This document shows, piece by piece, positions 30,481-42,600 of a DNA stretch of 64,000 nt. Every line of letters starts with the position of its first letter. Positions within the stretch are counted from its first letter, which is position 1. The DNA comes from Tricholoma matsutake. Its lineage: Eukaryota > Basidiomycota > Agaricomycetes > Agaricales > Tricholomataceae. The stretch lies in contig AP026544.2 of the NCBI GenBank assembly GCA_026075535.2, positions 2,232,001-2,296,000 of the forward strand, read 5' to 3'. A model generated the notes under the pieces. It was not told the DNA's origin. It saw only the letters and a list, made by a program, of their open reading frames with translations, and did not search any database. The position numbers were made by a program, and so were the translations under genes.

Positions 30481-33400
30481 GTTAAGTTTTTATATACATT
30501 ATATACATTTTCTATATAGTTAAATTTTTATATACATTATATACATTTTCTATATAGTTAAGTTTTTATATACATTATATACATTTTCTATATACATTAA
30601 TCTAATAGTACTTCATTATAAACAATATTTTTTTTTGTTGCACTTTCACTGTCACTTGGCCATATTGCCTTGATGTTGTGCACAGACCTCACTCGTGATA
30701 CTGCCACATAGAACTGCCCATGTGTGAACACTGGACTCCTGAAATCCAAACCCACATGCTGCACTGACTGCCCTTGTGATTTGTTGATTGACATTGAAAA
30801 GCAGAGTCGAACAGGAAACTGGAGTCGAGACAGTGTGAAAGGAAGTTGTCCCTCGATTGGCTGGAGTCGCATCCTTGGAATAAAGACCTTCTCTCCAGCA
30901 TGATCTCCAGTAATCAAGCAAACCTCCAACACTCTGTTGCGAATGCAAGTCAAAATGCCTCAAGAACCATTGCAGACCCCTCCAGAAATATTCAGGTTGT
31001 GAAGGACCATCACAGGGCATCCAACCTTTAGTGCCAAGTGTGTCAAAGGTAGACCTGAGCAGTTGATTGAGTTGAGGTATTCTGGTGGATAGAGAAGATT
31101 GCTGTTTTCAATAGAGTTGGCACTGTGTAATGGTTCAACTCATTGACATTATCATTTTTGCTTGCCAGGACGATGCGCTCTGAGAAGTATTGATCAGGAT
31201 GCTGAGCATGGTCATAGATGCCAGGATAGATGGAGTCAATGAGGGAAGCCAGAGTGTTTTCAGGACATTTGAAATGATCAGGAAGCTCGATGTTGGCACC
31301 CTCATCTGTGTGACCACCCTTTCTAGACTCCAACTGCCACTTTGCAAACTCTCGCTCTTGAAGATCATCTGTGTTCAATCACATGTTGATTTTGAGATGA
31401 AGAACCTTGATGTGCTGCCAATGAACAGAGCACTGCAAGGAAGCACCAATGATCTGAGGTTGTGAACCCCTCTCGATAACAGGCAGGATCTGGTGAAAGT
31501 CACCCCCAAAAACCACAGGAATGCCACCAAAGGGTTGATCGGATTGGAGGATGTCTTTGAGAGTGCGGTTGACAGCCTCATGGAGATGACGATGCTGCAT
31601 GAGTGCCTCATCCCAAATGATCAGATCAGTCTCCTGCAACAGCTTTGCCCATATTGAACCTCTGGAGATAGAGCAGGTGGATGACTCGTTGATTATGAGA
31701 GGGATCTGGAGACATGAATGAGAAGTGGAGCCCCCTTTGAGCAAGAGTGCAGCGATTCCAGATGATGCTATACAGAGAACGATCTTTCCCTGAGAATGAA
31801 GCTGATGGCAGAGAGTGTTGTAGACATAGGTCTTTCCTGTGCCACCAGGACCATGGAGGAAGAATGTCTGGCCAGTCCTGTTGTTGACTGCATGGATGAT
31901 CTCATCAAAGACAGCTCTCTGGTCTGGATTGAAAGTGTCGATATTCTGTGCAGCCAGCTCAGCCTGCTCAACGACATCATATCTGCGCTGCTCTGCAACC
32001 AAGTGGTTTCCGAGGTTGGCTTCCCAATTCTGAGTGATCTGAGGCATGTATGGCCAATCCTTGCTGAGATTTGCCAGAGGATAAGAGAAGCTGGTTGATC
32101 AAGTAGAGGCCATAATCCTGGACATCTTCATCGGTAGGGTTGACACGGATATTGTTGTGCTGGAGCTGATAGCGCAGGTCATCACAGATGTGAGGCCAGT
32201 ATGTGTTCCAAAGCTGGACAGGATCAGAGGGTGCACAGTCACAAAGAATAGTGACAAAGAGTTGGCAGAGCTGATGACCTGTTGCCATTGACTTTGCTTC
32301 CTCCAAACACTGCAGCCACTCTTGGTCATCCTCCAAAAGGCCACATGTGAGACATGCCTGTCTGAATGAGGCAGTGACATTGCCCTGAAAAGTGCAAAGA
32401 TCTTCATATGAAGTTGCCCCCTTGACAGCTGTCAGAAGAAGCCTGAGGTAGAAGTGTTCACCTGCAGTAGGCTGAGTGTAGTACATCCTTCCAATAGCGA
32501 ATCCTCTCTGCCTGGGCTTCCACTTGTGGACTTTGTGATCCCACACAAATTTAGAGGGAAAGTCCTGGTAGAAAACATCATGTGCAAGCTCTGGATACTG
32601 CTGATTGGCTTTGAAATAGCCAGTGAGAGTGGTGTCATGCTCTGCAGCATGCTGGATGACCTCCTGGATAGACTGCTGACCATTCTGATTCCAAGTGACA
32701 TACTGCTGGCCAGGGAGGTGGACCTGAAGATGGACGACATTGGGAGAAGCAGAGTGCATAGGCAAATGGAAGAGGCGCCAAATGCTCTCGCAGGCAGAAA
32801 TATAGCGAGCGTCCAGATACTGCTTGACTTCATCATTGCAAGTGCCAAACTGCATGGTGATGCGATCATGGCCCTTGTAGACATATTTGTAGATGTACTT
32901 GACAGCTTTGATGGAGGCAATGGACTCGATGTTGATGTGGCAACAGTACTTCCAGAGGAGATAGGGTGAATAAGTGACAACCCAGCGATTGTCGACCTGC
33001 TTTCCTCGAACCTGATGTGTCTGTCCAGTGTTCTGACGCCTGGTAGAAGCATAGGCATCCTCAGAAATAGATGTCTGATCTCTGAAAGGCTTGGGGAAAC
33101 CTTTGGAGCACTTTCCATTGACCATGCAGGGAGCCTTAGGGTTCTCTGCACCACAGGGATTATGGACCATGAACTTCTTGACCAACTCGAGCAGCTCAGG
33201 ATTGTCCTCAGGAAACTCTGAGCACATGAGGCTGTCTATCTGCTCAGGTGTGTGAAGCTTGGAGTCCCCATCGAGAAAGATGATGCAGTGCATGTGAGGG
33301 AGGCCACGTTTCTGAAACTCGATGACAAAGACATAAGAGAGTGCCTTGCCAAACATGCCAGCCTCGATGTCCTTGATGATCTGCTTCTGCTTTGCATAGA

Positions 33401-34850
33401 ATGCACAAACGACCAAGTCAGGGCAATCAGCAGCAGTCTGACCTGGCTTGAGCTCATCCTGGATCTCTGGCCATGTGGGGTGTGCAGTCTGGGTCAGAAA
33501 GAGATCACCACCCTTGAAGTAGCGATTGATAGCCAATGCATCCTGAAGAAGCTGCTGCATATGACATGTGCTTCCTGCGAAAGAGGAAGGCAGGATGATC
33601 CTTTGACCGAGGGACTCTGTGTCTGCATCAACGTTTGTGGCTACAGCATCTGCCAAGCCAATGTAGACCTCCCCACGAATGGTGTCCTGATTCATCACGA
33701 TGAAGCGCAAGCAATCCTGCTCTGCAGTTGCCCACCCATCACAAATGAACTCCTGGAAGAGCTTTCCACTCAAGAAGATGTGCTGAGGCTCGATGGTGGG
33801 TGGTCTGGGGTGGAGACAATAGCAGTAGAACTCTGATTTAGAAATATATCTGTGTCTCTGTGGACCATGTGCATCACCATCTTGATTGTCAGCATTGACA
33901 GCTGCATATTTGATCTGAGGGTGCCATTGGAGCTGGCCAGTAGGAAAAAGTAGGACATAGTGAAGTGCAGGATAGAGTGGATGCACATTGGTGATGCGCT
34001 GAAGTGGGGGGCCATACCTGCGATAGAGAATGATGTCGTGGGTGCTCTCTGGCTGATCGCCATCTCCTGGAAGAATGACTGCGATCTCATTGTTGGTAGC
34101 ATCAGGAAGATTGTAGCAGCGACGGTCGCAGGTCTGATCAAAGTGCAAAGCTATCTTGCACTGCTGGTCTGGAGGCAGATTCCTGGTGAGCTCATGGGCC
34201 TGCCTGTACATCTGAACTGCTGGATCGCAGTGGTAAAGCATGTCCTGGAGAGTAACCAAAGTGTGGTGATTGAGGTCAGTATTCCAGGCATTGGCCATGC
34301 AAAAGTTGACAGCATCAGTGGGATCATAAATGTACAGCTGAGCATATACAGGAGGTTGACCATTGGGGGGAAGCAGAGAACTGGCCTTGTGAGAGAGCTC
34401 TCCATGCAACTTGAAGACATAATGACTGACACCATCGTTGACAGCCTCCTTGCCGTCATTGACAGACTCATCCACTTTGCGACCAATAGAAGTCATGGCA
34501 AGGGCATTGTTGTAAGTGTGAATGTGGTCACGAAATGATTTGCCGATGTAGTCTTGAGTGGTAAGCAACTGAAGAAGTTCAGGGGGAACAGGATGGAGAG
34601 GTGGCAAGACAATTTTTCCACTGAGACAGCACATGCCGAACTTGGGATGAGCATCAGAAGATTTGGCGAGTTTTTCAGCCATCCAATGAAAAGCATGACA
34701 GTCAAAACACTGAACATCCATTCTTCCCAAATAGTGGACAGCGCAATTAGGGCTAAAAGGCTGACATGCAGGAGGCAACACCATCTGAGGTGGAGGTAAT
34801 GGTTGCATCATAATCTCCTGGGGACCGGGAGCAGGAAGGGGTGGAACAAA

Positions 34851-34907
34851 CTAAATAATACAGTGTTATTAGAAAATTTAAATTAAAAGTATTAGGGCCA
34901 TACTTAC
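34851..34907 (-). other. Helitron intron 3 (57 nt)
   Basis: GTAAGTATGG donor, TTTTCTAATAACA branch, TATTTAG acceptor on the minus strand; joins …HIPDALA to FVPPLPAPGPQE in phase 0. Confidence 0.8.
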
Positions 34908-34997
34908 AGCAAGAGCATCAGGAATATGATCTATAACATTGAGAGGAGGAACATTGATCACAGGAACAGGAGGAGCAAAGACAGCAGGAGGAGCAGG

Positions 34998-35054
34998 CTA
35001 CAAACAACAGATTAGTTATTCACATGATGCATAGCAATCTCAGATTCTACATAC
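34998..35054 (-). other. Helitron intron 2 (57 nt)
   Basis: GTATGTAGAA donor, TAACTAATC branch, TTTGTAG acceptor on the minus strand; phase 0. Confidence 0.8.
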
Positions 35055-35189
35055 AGGAGGAGGAGGAGGAACAGGAGTGGCAACATCAACCAAAGGAATA
35101 GGAGGAGCTGGAATCATAGGAGCAGGCACAGGAGGAGCAAACACAGGAGGAGCAAACACAGGAGGAGCCCAAACAAAAGGCAGAGCAGG

Positions 35190-35246
35190 CTACAGACAAT
35201 ATATCAGTTATTACCATCATCCCCAGATGTATTGAAATCAGCATAC
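35190..35246 (-). other. Helitron intron 1 (57 nt)
   Basis: GTATGCTGAT donor, TAACTGATA branch, GTCTGTAG acceptor on the minus strand; phase 0. Confidence 0.75.
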
Positions 35247-35798
35247 AGGTAGTGCAATGACAGGAATGGGAGGAGCAGGAATGGGAGGAACAGCCACTGG
35301 AGGATCAAAAACAGGAGGAGGAGGAGGAGCATCAACCCCAGGAATAAGAAGGACAGCTACAACAACAGGAGGAGGAGCAGGAGGAGCATCAACCACAGGA
35401 ATGGGAGGAGCAGGAATGGGAGGAGCAGCCACTGGAGGATCAAAGACAGGAGGAGGAGGAGCACCAACCCCAGGAATGAGAGGGACAGCTACAAAAACAG
35501 GAGGAGGAGGAGCATTGACCACAGGAATGGGAGGAGCAGGAATGGGAGGAGCAGCCACAGGAGGATCAAAAACAGGAGGAGGAGGAAGTGGAGGAAGTGG
35601 GACCATTGGAAGACCCCTGCCCCTACCCCTGCCTCTTCCTCTTCCTCTACCTCTACCTCTACCTTGCTGGAGAAGAGGAGGAAGGGCAGCTAGCTGCTGT
35701 GCCAAATGAGGTGGAAGATGCTGATACTGAGGAGGAGCAGGAGGAGGAGGAAGTGCAGCTAGCTGCTGTGCCAAATGAGGTGGAAGATGCTGATACTG

Positions 35799-35836
<38 letters not shown>

Positions 35837-36237
35837 CAAAAGGATCATCATTGTTATGAATTTGGATCCCATTAGGCAGTGGCAGTGCAGGTTGGGTGAT
35901 GTGCATCATGCAAACATGGTGTGGAGTCCGGTGGTGAGCAGGACTGTCCAGAGTCCTTTGGTCCCTTTCCATTTGCTGTGCTGCAGCTCAGACACGTCGA
36001 GGAGTGTTGGGTGGAGATGGATCCCTGGAAAATGTTGGAAGTGAGACAGAAAAAAAAAAAAGGACATATGTATATCTACATACATGATAGCACCCAGCAG
36101 AATCAACAGTCCACAAAAAGGTAGGAGGAGGGGGGACCACTTTTGCAGCAGCAGAGATGGGAGATCCTTGGAAGAAGCAGTGAAATCGGTGCTAACAGTG
36201 GCAGTTGAAAGTGGAGCGACTTCCAAAAATGGAAGGG

Positions 36238-36633
36238 GAGGCAATTGCAAACCCACCAGCCCAATCTCCCTGCACGCTGTGCCCTGAGAGAGGTCCAAAA
36301 AAGCAACTGGCAGACACTCCTTTTGTTGAAAAAAGAGAAGCCAGGGAGGTAGGACTTCACAGAGCTTCACCTTGAACTACTGATTTCCCCAAGAATGCAA
36401 CAACACCCCCACTGGAAAAGAGCCCAAGAAAAAGTGAGTGTGTAGGCAAGAAAAAATGATTGCAGCCAGGTGATGAGCTGGCAATGATGCTGAGATAATA
36501 CAGTGGAAAGCTCCCACAACCTCGAAATTCCCATCACTCCAAATTAACTCCCACAGATCTCGAAATTCCCAGTCTACAAAGAAAGAACCCATGACCCAAA
36601 TATGGCCTGCACGTGACTGATCTCCCTTTATTA
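36238..36633. repeat. Duplicated Helitron-flank segment, copy 1
   Basis: Direct repeat of 38362-38803, nearly identical over CTGAGAGAGGTCCAAAA…GAAGCCAGGGAGGTAGG…GAATGCAAC and ending AAATATGGCCTG. It lies upstream of the Helitron start, so it could hold the element 5' end or promoter. Degenerate AAATTCCCATCNACC units occur at its end. Confidence 0.8.
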
Positions 36634-36639
36634 TGGACA

Positions 36640-37515
36640 AGTTTAGGAAGTGCCTTAAGTTTTTATATACATTTTCTTCATTCAGGCTGACTGTGGCATG
36701 GGCCAGCTCACATGTACATGACTCAATGCTTAATCCTACTACAGGTTCACAATTTGTCAGTTGACTTTGGACCTTTGGCCCAAAGTCAATGTGGGGGGTT
36801 TGTTGTAACTTCTGACTCATTGCTTAATCCTACTACAGGTTCACAATTCTTCAGTTGACTTTGGACCTTTGGCCCAAAGTCAATGTGGGGGGTTTGTTGT
36901 ATCTCCTCATCCCCCCCCCCTCTGCTTCACCCCATCCCCATCAGTCCTCCCCATGTCCTCATCCCCCCCCTCCTCTTCAGTCCATCCCCCTCTCCCCATC
37001 ACCACAGCTCCATCAACTCCCCCCTCCCCCTCTGCATCTTTGTCATGGAATTTGTTTGCATTGCTTGCTCAGCCTGACTCCAGATGGGCCAGGTGATGTG
37101 TATATGACTCAATGCTTGATCCTACTACAGGTACACAATTTTTATGTTGACTTTGGGTCAAAGTGAAGTCCTGCATACACATTATGCAATGTTGAATCCA
37201 ATATGGGTTGACAATTCTTCAGTCAACATGGGGGGGGGGGGCTGTTGCTCTCTTACTACTCTCCCCATTCCCATCCCCCCCTCCTCAACACTCCATGTCC
37301 ATTACCCCATCACCCCATCCCCATCACCCCATCCCCATCACCCCATCCCTATCTGCTCATTCCCCCCCTTTCCTCTTGACCCCATCCCCCTCTCTCCATG
37401 TCCCATCACATCATCCCTATCACATCATCCCCCCCTCCTCTTCACCCCATCTATATTTTCTATATACATTAATGTAATAGTACTGCCAGGTTGCATGTAC
37501 ATGACTCAATGCTTA
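36640..37515 (+). repeat. Degenerate Helitron-tail-like repeats with C-rich tracts
   Basis: Four copies of ACTCAATGCTTAATCCTACT (36721, 36815, 37106, 37504). The first two include the hairpin GACTTTGG/CCAAAGTC. CTATATTTTCTATATACATT (37449) and AAGTTTAGGAAGTGCC (36645) match sequence at the Helitron 3' end. Polypyrimidine tracts at 36905-37000 and 37260-37450. Confidence 0.65.
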
Positions 37516-38361
37516 ATCCTACTACAGGTACACAGAGTTAATAATTTAATTACTACTTGTAATGAACTCATTTTAGAATTGTTAGTGACTTTACATTTTA
37601 ATTCACTTGTAAAAAGAATTTACTTTTTTATAGTGATTGTAATTTACTCACTCATTTGTTATCAAGTTGAGTTTCTTGTGAATATAATGACTTTACCTGA
37701 CATTGCTCCATAATGAATTATTCAACTGACTTGACTTTGTAATGAACTTAGCCTTTATCTGACATCACTCTGTAATGAATTTAATTTCAACTGACTTGAG
37801 TTTGTAATGAACTCCATTTGTTATGAACCTGACTTTCTTAATGGACTTTTAATTGACAATGAATTTCGTTTGAAATTGACTTGACTTTGTAATGAATTCA
37901 TTTCAACAGCTTCTTGCTTTATTTTGAAGCTCACTTCTTTTTGTGGCTGTTTACTTGCAGTTCTTCCTTTCTTGCTCTCAAAGCTCACTTTGTTAGTTGT
38001 TTGCTTACTGTAGCTCAAATTGTAATGACTAATACAGTGACCTACCTAAATCAATTTAAATAAATCATGTGCCAGAGTCATGATCAGGTTTTTGCATTTT
38101 GTTCAGCTGGTGGGGTTCAGTTAGTCAGCATTTTCACAGTACAGCAACTTTCTCACTACTCTCTGAGAGTCAAAGCCGGTTTTTTTGTTGTTGGTTAGTA
38201 GTTACACTGTTACATACATCAATAAAGTCAGAGCAGTGGGTTGTTCAGCCCCCTCAGCATTTTTACAGTCCATACAGTAAGGGAGCACAGTTTGTCATGC
38301 TACAAAATTCCCATCCACCCAAAAAAGATCCCACAGGCTCGCAAAGCTCGCATGACCTCAG
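37516..38361. other. AT-rich region with degenerate TGTAATGAA repeats, no gene
   Basis: GACTT(G/T)A(G/C)TTTGTAATGAAC recurs irregularly at 37600-37900, resembling the 22-bp minisatellite family. The rest shows nothing recognisable. Confidence 0.5.
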
Positions 38362-38803
38362 GGAGGCAACTGCAAACCTGCACACTGTGCCCTGAGAGAG
38401 GTCCAAAAAGCAACTGCTCCTTTTGTTGAAAAAAGAGAAGCCAGGGAGGTAGGACTTCACAGAGCTTCACCTTGAACTACTGATTCCCCAAGAATGCAAC
38501 CACACCCCCACTGGAAAAGAGCCCAAGAAAGAAAGAAAGAGACAGGCAGAGTGAAAGCCTTCCCTGGCAAACAGATGCAAAGAGTGTGTGGAAAGAAGAA
38601 AGTGATGAGCCACGATGATGCTGATATAATACACTCAAAAGTTCCCACCAGCTGAACAAATCTCCCATCCACCCAATTAACTCACACGACACACTGAAAA
38701 TTCCCATCCACCAAAAAACTCACACGACAGACAAAAATTCCCAGTCTGCAAAAAAAGTCGCATGACCCCAAATATGGCCTGTCACATGACCATCCTCCCT
38801 TAC
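38362..38803. repeat. Duplicated Helitron-flank segment, copy 2
   Basis: Second copy of 36238-36633 in the same orientation. Here no Helitron gene follows, only minisatellite. Confidence 0.8.
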
Positions 38804-38819
38804 TTATTGATATATATTT

Positions 38820-39450
38820 ATAGTACTAACTAAGTCAATCATTAGAAGCACATTACTGACTTCACTACAAACTTGTTCACTGCTTTGTTTATTGACCTTG
38901 GCATAAACTATTACAAAAATGTTATTGACTTTAATACAAGCCATTACAAATTTGTTTACTGACTTTGTTACAAACCTTTACTGAGCTTGGTGTAAACTAT
39001 TACAAACATGTTATTGACTTCAATACAAACAAACCATTACAGACTTGTTTACTGACTTCATTGCAAACCTTTACCGACCTTGGTATAAACTATTATAAAC
39101 ATAGTATTGACTTCAATACAAACCATTACTGATCTTGGTATAAACCATTATGAATATGTTATTGACTTCAATACAAACAAACTATTACAAACTTTTACCG
39201 ACCTTGGTATAAACTATTACAAACATGTTATTGACTTCAATACAAACCATTACAAACTTGTTTACTGACTTTGTTACAATCCTTTACTGACCTTATAAAC
39301 TATTACAAAAATGTTGTTGACTTCAATACAAACCATTACAAAAGTGTTGTTGACTTCAATACAAACCATTACAGACTTGTTTACTGATCTTGGTATAAAC
39401 TATTACAAACATGTTTACTGACTTTGTTGCAAAGCTTTACTGACCTTGCT
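38820..39450 (-). repeat. Minisatellite related to the 25.7-kb array, opposite strand
   Basis: Alternating TTGACTTCAATACAAACCAT and TTTACTGACCTTGGTATAAA units; the reverse complement resembles GTAATGAGGTCAGTAAAG of the 25.7-kb array. Confidence 0.75.
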
Positions 39451-39589
39451 TTAGGGCCTATTATGGTGTTAGTCTAGCTTGTATGAGTAATAATCAGCCT
39501 TGCAACTTGGACTACATCTGGACAATCATTCAGAAGTGTAAATTTTCATTATGAAGTTGATTTGAATGTAGTTTGCTTGAAGTCTTAGC

Positions 39590-39689
39590 AGAGTCTGAGT
39601 GGAGTCTGATTGGAGTCTGAGTGGAGTCTGAGTGGAGTCCAAGTGGAGTCCGAGCGGAGTCCGCTTGGACTAGGGGGGGGAGTGTAAAG
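39590..39689 (+). repeat. GAGTGGAGTC array with GGGGGAGTGTAAAG terminus
   Basis: Seven or more GAGTGGAGTCYGA units, then a G run and AGTGTAAAGTACTG. LINE 3 begins directly after it. Confidence 0.7.
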
Positions 39690-42600
39690 TACTGTCACCC
39701 AATATGGGACAAGGCACAAAATGTGCACCTCTTCACCCAAGAAAAACTCGACCTCATGCAACCACTACTGAACATGCTAGGGCAGCACAAAATGAAGATG
39801 GTGCTACCGGCGTTCATAGTTCATACCCACTCTCAAATCCCACAGCACAGGCAACTATACTCAAGTTGACAATGTGTTTTGCATGGAAGACATACTGAAC
39901 AACATCATAAAGTGCAACACTGCAGACAAAGCACAACCACCCAAAACCAACCACTTCCCAATCGTTATGGAGATCAATATTTGGGCAGAAAAGACACAAT
40001 GGGAGCCATGACACAACTTCAGACTTGCGAACTGGACAGAACTAATCAAAACCCTGAAAGGAAAATTAGCTAACATTCCTATGCCCACAGAAATCCAGTC
40101 AAGCAAAGAATTCAATAGTAAACTCAAAACCCTCAACAATGCAATAAAAAATGTGATCGAAAAGAATGTCAAACTCACAAAACTGAGCCCATACGCCAAA
40201 AGATGGTGGACTACAGAACTCACAGAAGCCAGAAGAAAAATGCAAAAACTAGGGGCAGCCTCAAAATACCACTGACTCAACAGATGACACCCAATACACG
40301 AGGAGTACCACCGACAGTGCAATCAATATGCAGAAATGATAGGCAAAGCAAAAGCAGAACACTGGGTGGAATGGCTCGAAGACTTAGATGAGTCAAGTAT
40401 ATGGGATGTGAGCAAACTGCTAATGATGCCAGCATCAGATGCAGGCAAATCCAGGATCCCCACACTACAAGTCAAAGACCCAGAAATGAAAAAAGTAATC
40501 TGAGAAGCTACCAACAATGCAAGCAAAGGAAAACTATTCTACAACACTTTCTTCCCCCAGCTGAACCCAACGCTAACCCCAGTACCAGAGAACCCCAGGT
40601 ATCCACCACCAAGATGGACCTTCACTAACATCACAGATGAACAGATACACCGAGCGATCAAAAAAATGAAACCGTACAAGGCATCAAAAAAAGGATATGA
40701 CACCAAACTCAGTACTCATACACGCAAGAGAAGACCTAGTACCACACTTAGGGCCACTCTTCAGAGCCATGAACACACTGGAATACTACCCACAAGAATG
40801 GGCATGCACCGAAACACTGATCTTGAAAAAGCCCAGCAAACCAGACTACACGACACCATCAGCATGGCGCCCCATCATACTCTCAGACGGGATGGCCCAA
40901 CTACTTAACAGCTGCCAAACAAAAAAAATTGTTACAATGTGTGAGAACCACAATATCATACCGGCAAACCACTTCAGGGCAAGACCAGGATGCACAACCA
41001 TGGACTCGATACACATGCTAACAAAAATGGTGAAGGATGCATGGTGAAAAGGGCAAGTAGTCTCTGCTCTATTCCTGGATGTTAAAGGTGCCTTCCTGAG
41101 TGTAGACATTGACAGGCTAATCCACAACATGAGAAAGAGAGGCATCCCAAAAGAATACACAGAATGGATGAGAAGACACCTAAAAGACCGAAGCACATCC
41201 ATATTCTTCGACAACTACCACACTGAAAGCTTTGCAGTAATAAATGGTCTAGACCAAGGAGACCCCTTCTCAGGCATATGCTACCTGCTATACAATGTGG
41301 GCCTACTGAAAATACACACCACCAAAGACAGCAAACACATCCTCCTCTACATTGGCAATGCACTGATAATTGTAATAGGGGTGAACTTTCAAGAAACACA
41401 CAACAAGATCTGGAACATCATGAACCAAACAGGAGGAGTATTCGAATGGGCCAAAAAACACAATTGCGAATTTGGCATTGACAAATTCCAGCTGCTCAAC
41501 ATCTCAAGAAGAATGATACCACATGCCCTCAACCCCAAGAAGAAGACCCCACTACCATGAAGAGCACTGATGCTAGGCAACCACCTAGTGTTGCCACAGC
41601 TTAATCCATGGCAACACTACAACCGCTGCATCCCATCAAAAGACATGGCAAAATTCCTAGGAGTCATCATCGACAACAGACTAAGCTGGAAGGCACAGGG
41701 GGCTGCAGCCCTCGCAAAGGGGCAAAACTGGATAATTCAATTCAGTAGGATAACACGAGCATTGCATGGCACCACAGCAAGACACATCTGCAAACTATAC
41801 CTATCCATCACAGTACCATGGATGCTATATGTGGTGGACATATTCCTCACACCACAAAAAAAGGTAGGAGAAAAAGCAGATAACAATAAACCCAAGCAGG
41901 CAATCATGAACAAATTAGCATCCATACAGAGACAGGTGGCGATAATGATCACAGGTGCAATGAAGACTACAGCTACTGACATTCTAGACATCATGGCAGG
42001 ATTACTGCCATTCCACATACTAGTCAACAAACACTGACACAGGGCAGCACTACAACTAGCAACCCTCCCAAAGAGTCACCCACTACACAAACTGATCGAA
42101 GATGCAGTGAAACGTCTAGTCAAGCGACACCCAACTCCACTCCATGACCTTATGCACTCCTTCAACATCCATCTGCAGAAAATTGAAATGATTGAGGCAG
42201 TAAGACAAGATGCGAAATGGAAACCCAACATCAAAATACATGTAGCCGAAAACAAGGAAAAAGCAATCAGGGAAGTACAGCTAGACACCTCAGACGTGAA
42301 GGTATTCACTGATGGATCTGGCATGGAGGGAAGAATAGGCGCAGCCGCTGTACTCTACCGACAAGGACATCTAAAAACCCAACTACGATACAAACTAGGC
42401 TCACAAAAACAACACACAGTATATGAGGGCAAGGGAATAACAATGGTGCTGGGAGCTAAACTGCTGACCAAGGAATGGGGAATACAGTCGGCCACACTAT
42501 GCATTGACAGCCAAGCAACAATTAAAGCAACACAACTGACAAAACCAAACCCAGGGCACTACATCTTTGACACGCTACACAAAAGCCTAGAAGGAGTGAG

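Larger units (their letters stand above)
30597..35972 (-). pseudogene. Helitron transposase (RepHel): HUH Rep endonuclease fused to Pif1-type helicase, lightly disabled
   Basis: Rolling-circle transposase. Exon 1 (35972-35247) is Pro-rich with GRGRGRG repeats; exons 2 (35189-35055) and 3 (34997-34908) are Pro-rich; exon 4 starts at 34850. All three introns are phase 0, so 242+45+30 codons join in frame. A Cys/His-rich region (CFDCHAFHW…FGMCC) leads to the Rep domain: HUH motif GLPHMHCIIFLDG (about 33295) and the tyrosine motif YIYKYVYKGHDR (about 32890). The helicase has GPGGTGKT (about 31840), WDEAL, FGGDFHQILPV, SINKSQGQS and the C-terminal FYVAVSRVRS. Damage: a one-base frameshift near 32070, TGA at 31379 and 30960 (arginine sites), and a small deletion with frameshift near 31130. 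The Rep half is uninterrupted. Confidence 0.9.
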
